A stretch of DNA of 14,184 nucleotides from JAHQVI01 sp964407075 (GTDB lineage Bacteria > Pseudomonadota > Alphaproteobacteria > Rhizobiales > Rhodomicrobiaceae). Below, piece by piece: positions 6,841-12,800 of the stretch. The notes beneath the pieces were generated by a model. The model had not been told where the DNA came from and did no database searches. It saw only the letters and a program-made list of their open reading frames with translations. Positions within the stretch are counted from its first letter, which is position 1. Every line of letters begins with the position of its first letter. The stretch lies in contig CAYOUE010000078.1 of NCBI GenBank assembly GCA_964407075.1, positions 1 to 14,184 on the forward strand. The letters are read 5' to 3'. A program made the position numbers and the translations under genes.

Positions 6841-7578
6841 ATGGCAGAGCAGGGCCATTCCAGGCTGGTCGTCGCCGTCGTCCTGAGCTTCGTGGCCGGA
6901 CTGGTGGTTGCAACTTTCGCCGGCTTCAGGGAATTTCTCCCCGAATTGCTCCGCGGAGCGCTCGTGACGGTCCAGGTCACAATTGGCGGGGCTCTCGTCG
7001 CCATGATTGCCGCGCTGACGGCCGCCGTCTCTAAGATGTACGGCCCGCTACCCATCCGCTGGGCCGCCGTCGCCTATATAGAGACGTTCAGAGGAACGTC
7101 CGCCCTCGTCCAGCTTTTCTGGATGTTCTTCGTCCTGCCGCAATTCGGGATTGTGCTCGAACCATTCATGGTCGCGGTCGTCGCGCTCGGCCTCAATGTC
7201 GGCGCTTACGGCGCTGAAGTGATCCGCGGTGCGATCCAGTCCGTCGAAAAGGGGCAGTGGGAAGCGGGGCGCGCGCTCAACATGACGCGGATGCTGACCC
7301 TGCGCCGGATCATTCTGCCTCAGGCCTTCGTGGCCATGATCCCGCCCTGGGGCAATCTGTTCATCGAACTGATGAAAGCCACCGCGCTCGTTTCGCTCAT
7401 CACGCTCGCCGACCTGACCTTCAAGGCGCAGCAGATGAACCAGAACACGCTGCGCACCGTCGAGATCTTCTCGATCGTGCTCGTCATGTATCTGGGCATC
7501 TCGATGGTCATTACCTCGCTGATGCGCGCGCTGGAACGGCGCGCCGCGCGCGGCCTGATGCGGGGGAGGGGCGCCTGA
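6841..7578 (+). CDS. ehuC: Ectoine/hydroxyectoine ABC transporter permease EhuC
   Basis: Inner-membrane permease of 245 residues, one half of the EhuC-EhuD channel of a polar-amino-acid-type ABC importer. The hydrophobic segments start at about residues 9-28, with others near 44-66, 95-115 and 200-222. The cytoplasmic coupling loop is visible as EAGRALNMTRMLTLRRIILPQA, the EAA motif that docks onto the ATPase. The segment VQVTIGGAL and the RGTSALVQLFW block are typical of the HisM/GlnP group. It lies 63 bp after ehuB beyond a hairpin, with only a weak GGGGC Shine-Dalgarno, and its stop codon overlaps the ehuD start (TGATG), implying translational coupling. Assignment to EhuC and not another amino-acid permease rests on neighbours ehuB and doeA. 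Confidence 0.87.
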   Translation: MAEQGHSRLVVAVVLSFVAGLVVATFAGFREFLPELLRGALVTVQVTIGGALVAMIAALTAAVSKMYGPLPIRWAAVAYIETFRGTSALVQLFWMFFVLPQFGIVLEPFMVAVVALGLNVGAYGAEVIRGAIQSVEKGQWEAGRALNMTRMLTLRRIILPQAFVAMIPPWGNLFIELMKATALVSLITLADLTFKAQQMNQNTLRTVEIFSIVLVMYLGISMVITSLMRALERRAARGLMRGRGA

Positions 7579-8246
7579 TGGAATGGGACTGGGGCTATAC
7601 TCTGGAAATCCTGCCGATCCTCGGCGAGGCGTCGCTCATCACGATCCAGGCCACGATCCTCGGCTTTGCGCTCGCTGCAGTCCTCGGGCTGATTTTTGCG
7701 CTGATGCGGATGTCGCGCCTGTTCTATGTGCGATGGGCGGCGGGCGGCGTCGTGGAGTTCATCCGTTCCACGCCGCTGCTGATCCAGATCTTCTTCCTCT
7801 ATTACGTCATGCCGGAATTCGGCCTGCGGCTGGAGGCGATGACGGCGGGCATTCTGGCGCTCGGCCTGCATTACGGCAGCTACTGTTCCGAGGTCTACCG
7901 CGCCGGCCTCGACAACATACCGCGCGGACAGTGGGAAGCCGCGACGGCGCTAAACCTGTCGCCTTACGTCACATTCCGCGACATCATCATTCCCCAGGCC
8001 ATCCCGCCGGTCGTGCCTGCGCTCGGTAATTATCTCGTCGCGCTGTTCAAGGAAACGCCGCTGCTTTCGGCCATAGCCGTGCTGGAGTTGATGCAGACGG
8101 CGAAAATCCTCGGGTCGGAAAGTTTTCAGTACACGGAGCCGATAACGCTGGTCGGCCTGTTCTTCCTGTTCTTCAGCCTGGTGTCAGCCGCGCTGATCCG
8201 TCAGGTCGAAGCCTGGCTCAACCAGCGGCAGGGAGGCGCTAGATGA
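7578..8246 (+). CDS. ehuD: Ectoine/hydroxyectoine ABC transporter permease EhuD
   Basis: Second inner-membrane permease, 222 residues, pairing with EhuC. It has a TLEILPILGEASLITIQAT start, an RSTPLLIQIFFLYYVMP segment typical of polar-amino-acid permeases and the EAA coupling loop EAATALNLSPYVTFRDIIIPQA. ETPLLSAIAVLELMQTAK follows, then a last membrane helix at about 185-208. The chosen ATG overlaps the ehuC stop by one base and has a GGGGGAGGGG purine stretch upstream. The open frame extends further 5' inside ehuC but that part is out-of-frame shadow. The stop overlaps the ehuA start in an ATGA junction, so C, D and A are tightly coupled. Confidence 0.88.
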   Translation: MEWDWGYTLEILPILGEASLITIQATILGFALAAVLGLIFALMRMSRLFYVRWAAGGVVEFIRSTPLLIQIFFLYYVMPEFGLRLEAMTAGILALGLHYGSYCSEVYRAGLDNIPRGQWEAATALNLSPYVTFRDIIIPQAIPPVVPALGNYLVALFKETPLLSAIAVLELMQTAKILGSESFQYTEPITLVGLFFLFFSLVSAALIRQVEAWLNQRQGGAR

Positions 8247-9037
8247 GCGACGCAGCAAAATCCGAACTTCCAATGGTCCGCTTCGAGAAGGTCACGAAAT
8301 GTTACGGCCCGCTGACCGTTCTCGACGAACTCGACCTCGATGTCGCCGAGAACGAAAAGGTGGCGATCATCGGACCGTCCGGTTCGGGCAAGACCACGGT
8401 GCTCCGTATGCTGATGACGCTGGAGGAGATCGACAAGGGCGTGATCTGGGTCGATGGCGAGCCGCTGACGCATATGTACAGGAACGGCGCGCTTGTCCGC
8501 GCCAGCCGCGCGCACACGCGCCGCGTCCGCGCCAAGATCGGCATGGTGTTCCAGCACTTCAACCTGTTTCCGCATATGTCGGCCGTGAAGAACTGCATGG
8601 AGGCGCCGATGACCGTTCTCGGCCTCAACCGCGACGAAGCGTTCGAGCGGGCGGAACGGCTCCTGAACATGGTCGGTCTCGGCGACAAGCTGGACCATTA
8701 TCCGGGCCAGCTCTCCGGCGGGCAGAAGCAGCGCGTCGCCATCGCGCGGGCTTGCGCCATGCGCCCGAAGATCATGCTGTTCGACGAAGTGACCTCCGCG
8801 CTCGACCCCGAACTTGTCGGCGAGGTCCTGAACGTCATCCGCCAGCTCGGCGAGGACCACAATCTGACCATGCTCATGGTCACGCACCAGATGGGGTTTG
8901 CGAAAGAATTTGCCGACCGCGTCTGTTTCTTCTATGCGGGCAAGATCGCGGAGCAGGGTGCTCCCGGCGAAATTTTCGGCAATCCCAGCAATGAGCGAAC
9001 CCAGCAGTTTCTCAGCGCCGTCCTCGAAGCCGGATGA
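8243..9037 (+). CDS. ehuA: Ectoine/hydroxyectoine ABC transporter ATP-binding protein EhuA
   Basis: Cytoplasmic ATPase of 264 residues that drives the importer. All nucleotide-binding motifs are intact: Walker A GPSGSGKT (44-51), Q-loop MVFQHFNLFPHMS (101-113), ABC signature LSGGQ (157-161), Walker B IMLFDE with catalytic Glu182, D-loop SALDPE and switch His215 in VTHQ. An insertion around 72-98 (EPLTHMYRNGALVRASRAHTRR) lies between Walker A and the Q-loop, a feature I associate with the EhuA/amino-acid ATPase group. GGGAGG seven bases before the ATG supports the start. Here the ATPase gene is last among the transporter genes, whereas the described Sinorhizobium order is ehuABCD. Its 3' end overlaps the next gene. 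Confidence 0.9.
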   Translation: MSDAAKSELPMVRFEKVTKCYGPLTVLDELDLDVAENEKVAIIGPSGSGKTTVLRMLMTLEEIDKGVIWVDGEPLTHMYRNGALVRASRAHTRRVRAKIGMVFQHFNLFPHMSAVKNCMEAPMTVLGLNRDEAFERAERLLNMVGLGDKLDHYPGQLSGGQKQRVAIARACAMRPKIMLFDEVTSALDPELVGEVLNVIRQLGEDHNLTMLMVTHQMGFAKEFADRVCFFYAGKIAEQGAPGEIFGNPSNERTQQFLSAVLEAG

Positions 9038-9737
9038 GGACGGTTTGAGCGAAGCGGAAAACGAGCTTTCCGCCAGCCAGGAACGTTTCCGGATCATCTA
9101 CGACACGATACGGGAGCGGATCGCGCTGCTCGACTATGCACCCGGGGAAAGGCTGTCGGAAGGCGATCTCGCCGACGAGTTCGGGGTCAGCAGGACGCCG
9201 GTGCGCCGTGTGCTGGGCCGCCTCGAATATGAAGGGTTGCTGGAAAGCCGCCACGGCGTCGGCACCTTCGTCACCAGCCTCGACATGACGGAGCTCAGGG
9301 CGATCTACCGGCTGCGCAAGGAACTGGCCTCGCTGATCGGCGTTCTCAGCCCCAATCCCGCAACCGGGGAGATCCTCGCCAACATGGCCCGCATCCAGGG
9401 CCAGTGCCTGCAGGTCGCACGGGCCGAGAACCCCAAAAAGGCGTTCGCGCGCATCAACATCGCCTTTTTCTCCGAACTGATGAAGCTGGTCGGCAACGAG
9501 CCGCTCCGCCATACGCTGGAGCTGTTGTTCTACCGCACCGCGCGCATGTGGCCCGCCATGACCACCGATGAGGCGATTGTCGGCGAGGCCGAGATCTTCT
9601 ACGGCGAGATCGGCGAAACGATCCGCTTCCTCGAATGCGGCGACGTCGACGCCGCCGCCCATCTGCGGCGCTGCCATATCTCGACGGCCTTCCGGCGGCT
9701 CGAGGATTACGTTGCCCAGATGCAGCCCGAAAGCTGA
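8991..9737 (+). CDS. GntR-family transcriptional regulator, FadR/FCD type
   Basis: DNA-binding repressor or activator of 248 residues. The winged helix-turn-helix lies at about 33-95 (LADEFGVSRTPVRRVLGRLEYEGLL with wing GVGTFV) and an all-helical FCD effector domain at about 102-242. The metal-binding residues of many FCD proteins look mostly replaced: the usual D..FH segment reads NIAFF (156-160), a later His position reads EIFYGEI, and only His229 near the end remains. A metal-independent effector is therefore likely. The start is uncertain: ATG 8991 overlaps ehuA by 47 bp and lacks a Shine-Dalgarno, while TTG 9045, just after the ehuA stop, has GAGGA upstream and would shorten the protein by 18 residues. 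It is cotranscribed with ehuBCDA and probably controls that operon and doeA via the palindrome between them. Confidence 0.87.
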   Translation: MSEPSSFSAPSSKPDEDGLSEAENELSASQERFRIIYDTIRERIALLDYAPGERLSEGDLADEFGVSRTPVRRVLGRLEYEGLLESRHGVGTFVTSLDMTELRAIYRLRKELASLIGVLSPNPATGEILANMARIQGQCLQVARAENPKKAFARINIAFFSELMKLVGNEPLRHTLELLFYRTARMWPAMTTDEAIVGEAEIFYGEIGETIRFLECGDVDAAAHLRRCHISTAFRRLEDYVAQMQPES

Positions 9738-9743
9738 TTTTTT
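9723..9743 (+). terminator. Weak possible terminator at gntR 3' end
   Basis: CAGC and GCTG (9723-9726 and 9732-9735) can form a four-bp stem over the stop codon, followed by six Ts at 9738-9743. The T-run is good but the stem is short, so function is doubtful. Confidence 0.25.
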
Positions 9744-9769
9744 CAAGTTCGGCGCTGACGGTTCGTTAA

Positions 9770-9790
9770 GCCTCCTTGACAAAGGAAGGC
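9770..9790 (+). other. Imperfect hairpin between gntR and the large exported-protein gene
   Basis: GCCTCCTT (9770-9777) pairs with AAGGAAGGC (9782-9790) with one bulged A and a four-base loop. The loop side contains a consensus -35-like TTGACA (9776-9781), but no -10 box is found 15-19 bp further on. A 10-bp direct repeat TCGGCGCTGA occurs at 9749-9758 and again at 9791-9800, directly after the hairpin. No T-run follows. The role, if any, is unknown. Confidence 0.35.
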
Positions 9791-9875
9791 TCGGCGCTGA
9801 ACCTTGAAACGCTTCATTGCGACAATTGGTCATAGGCTGGCGCATGTGCGCCTGGCCGTGATTTGGAGAAGTCGC

Positions 9876-12800
9876 ATGTATCAACAGTCCATCTCCGCGA
9901 GCAGGCCGCCGATCGATGCGGCTTTCCGCGAGCTCGGGCGGCCCTGCCATCCGCCCGGAGCTTCTGATCCCCTGGCAAGCCACCGCTCGGCGCTCAAGGC
10001 GTTTCACCGCGCCGGATCGCTGTTAAGCATCCTTTTCACCGCACTTCTGATCTTTTTCCTGAATGCTGCACTGTCCGGCGCCAAGGCGCAGGACGGCGTC
10101 CTGATGAAGGGCGATGCGGTTGTGACGGGATTTTCAGGAGTCAGGCCGTCGGATGCGCCGCTGCCCGAAGGCGCAAGCCCGCTCGACGAATTCTTCATCG
10201 ACCTCGACGGGCCGTCGGCTCGGATAGTTTCACTGGCTTTCCCCGGCTCTCCTCCCGGCGGCCAGCTTGTTACCCTGCCGCCGGCGTTGCAGATCTTTGC
10301 AAGGCAGGTAGGGCAGGTTTTTGCAATTGCGCTGGATGACGGCCTCGGCGCGGGCGTGCCCAACGTCTATCTCGGTCAGAGCGCTGCCTACGGGCTTCAC
10401 ATCGTTCTGCCCGACAATGACGGCGACGGCTGGCCCGAGCGCATCAAGACCGGCGCAGACGGCGCACAGTGGATGCCAGGCCAGTTCGGCAGCGACCCCG
10501 AAGGCGGTCCCGGCGCGATCTACAAAGTCGACGGCGTCTCAGGCGCAGTCACCCTGTTCGCCACGCTTCCCGCCAATAGCGGCGTTGGCATCGGCGACAT
10601 CGTCTTTGACGCCGAAACCCGCCAGTTCTTCGTGTCGGATCTCGATAACGGCCTCGTCTACCGCCTCGGCGAAACCGGCAATGTGATCGACAGTTTCGAT
10701 CACGGCATGGATGGCCGTCCCGCGGACGGTCTCGATACCGTTGCCGACGACGGCGAAATTGCCAATATCGAGGACGCGGGTTTCGACATCGAAAAGCCCG
10801 AGACATGGGGCTTTACGCAGGAAGAACGCCGCGTTCACGGTCTCGCCATCCGCGAGGGCCGTCTTTTCTATGCCGCCGATGGCCAGGTCTGGTCCGTCGC
10901 CATCTCGCAGGACGGTTTTGGCGAAGTTCAATGGGAACTCGACGCCGAGCGGGAAGAGGCCGAAGGTCCGATCACGGACATGCTGTTCGATAATGACGGC
11001 CGGCTTTACCTGGCCTTTCGCGGCGAGCAGCGCGGCAGCTACGATTTCTCCGTCTACGCAGAACCGGAGAAATCCGATGTCGTCCGCTACACTCTCGAAG
11101 ACCCAGACGATCCGGAAACCAAGAGCCGCTGGATCGAAGACCCCGAGGAATACGCAATCGGCCTGCCGGAAGATCACCGTCAGGCGGAAGGCGGCATCGC
11201 GCTCGGCTATCCGTATGACGAAACCGGCCTCATGCGTTACGGCTCCTGCGGCCAGATGCTCTGGTCGACCGGACACCGCCTGCGCCAGAGCGCGCTGGCC
11301 GAAAACGGCGAGGATGAAGGCGAAAACGACGTCCACGGCCTTCAGGGCAACACGATTTCACTCGTGCGTCCCGACAACGTCCCGCCGGAGCAATCCTACT
11401 TCACCGACTATGACGGCTTTTTCGGCGACGCCGCGAAATCCGGCCATGTCGGCGATGTGGAGATCTGGCAGCCCTGCGAAGGCGTTTCGCAGCCGGATTT
11501 CGGCTTCCTGCCGCCGGGCATCGTGCCTCCGGGCGACGTGCCTCCGGAATTTCCGCCGGAATTCCCGCCGGAGTATGATTACGAGACCAACCTTGAGCTG
11601 ACCAAGCGCGCGCGTCCGAAAGAATGCTCGCCCTGGTTCGGCGGCTGGCTCTGCCGCTATCATATCCGTGTGACCAACACCGGCCCCGACGATTATTTCG
11701 GTCCGGTCATCGTCAATGACTGGCTTCCCGACGATCCGGCCGGCGCTTCGATGGGCTTCTCTCCGGAGCCGCCCTGGTCGTGCTGGAACACGGGTTCCAA
11801 CGCCTATAGCTGCTTCCGTCCGAACGTCTTCCTCGTGCCCGGCGCAAGCATCGGCCTCACCGCCTATGCATGGGTTCCGGAAGATTACGGCAAGTGCAAT
11901 CTGCGCAATGCCGCCGCCATCGAATGGGCGCCCGGCGGAACGCAGTGGAACACCGATCCGTTCGACGACGAGGACTGGGCGAACGCGCTTATCCCGTCTG
12001 AAGAATGCGAGGATCCGGAAGAAGAAGAAACCGACCTGAAGATCGAGAAGCGCGCGCTTCTGGACTGCTTCCCGCATGATGGCGGCATTCGTTGCGGTTA
12101 TCGCGTGACGGTCGAAAATCAGGGGCCCGGTTCCTACAATGGCGATATCGTCGTCGAGGACACGGTCCCGAACGGAACGACCGGTATCTTCAGCGGACCT
12201 CCCGGCCTGTGGACCTGCGTCGGCGCAAGTCCGGACTATAGCTGCAAGGCCGACGCCGTCAGCCTGCCGAATATCGGCGACAGCGTGTCCTTTACAGTGC
12301 GCGTCGATCTGACCAAGGAGCGGGCAAGGGAGCTTGGCTGCCGCGTTCGCAACCGGGTCAGAATCGCCGAGGCTCCGGGCGGTTCTCCGATGAACACCGA
12401 TCCGACGAACGACACGGCGAGCGCCGTGGCGAACGTGCCGGAAGAGCTGTGCAAGGACGAACCGGAAGAGACTGATCTGAAGATCTACAAGCGGGCGCTT
12501 TCCTGCTACAGAACCGAAGACAGTCTCCGCTGCGCCTATCGCGTGACGGTCCGCAATCTCGGTCCTGGAACCTATGATGGCGACATCAAGGTCGAGGACA
12601 CGCTCCCTGCGGGCATGAGCGCGATCTTCAGCGGAGCTCCGGGTGTCTGGAACTGCGGCGGCGCAAGCCCGACCTACACCTGCACCCATGCGGCTGCCAG
12701 CCTGCCTGTGAACGGCACGTCCAGCTTCTTCGTGCGGGTGGACTTCACGCCGGAACAGGCGCGGCAATATCAGTGCCGTGTCCGCAACCGCGTGGAGATC

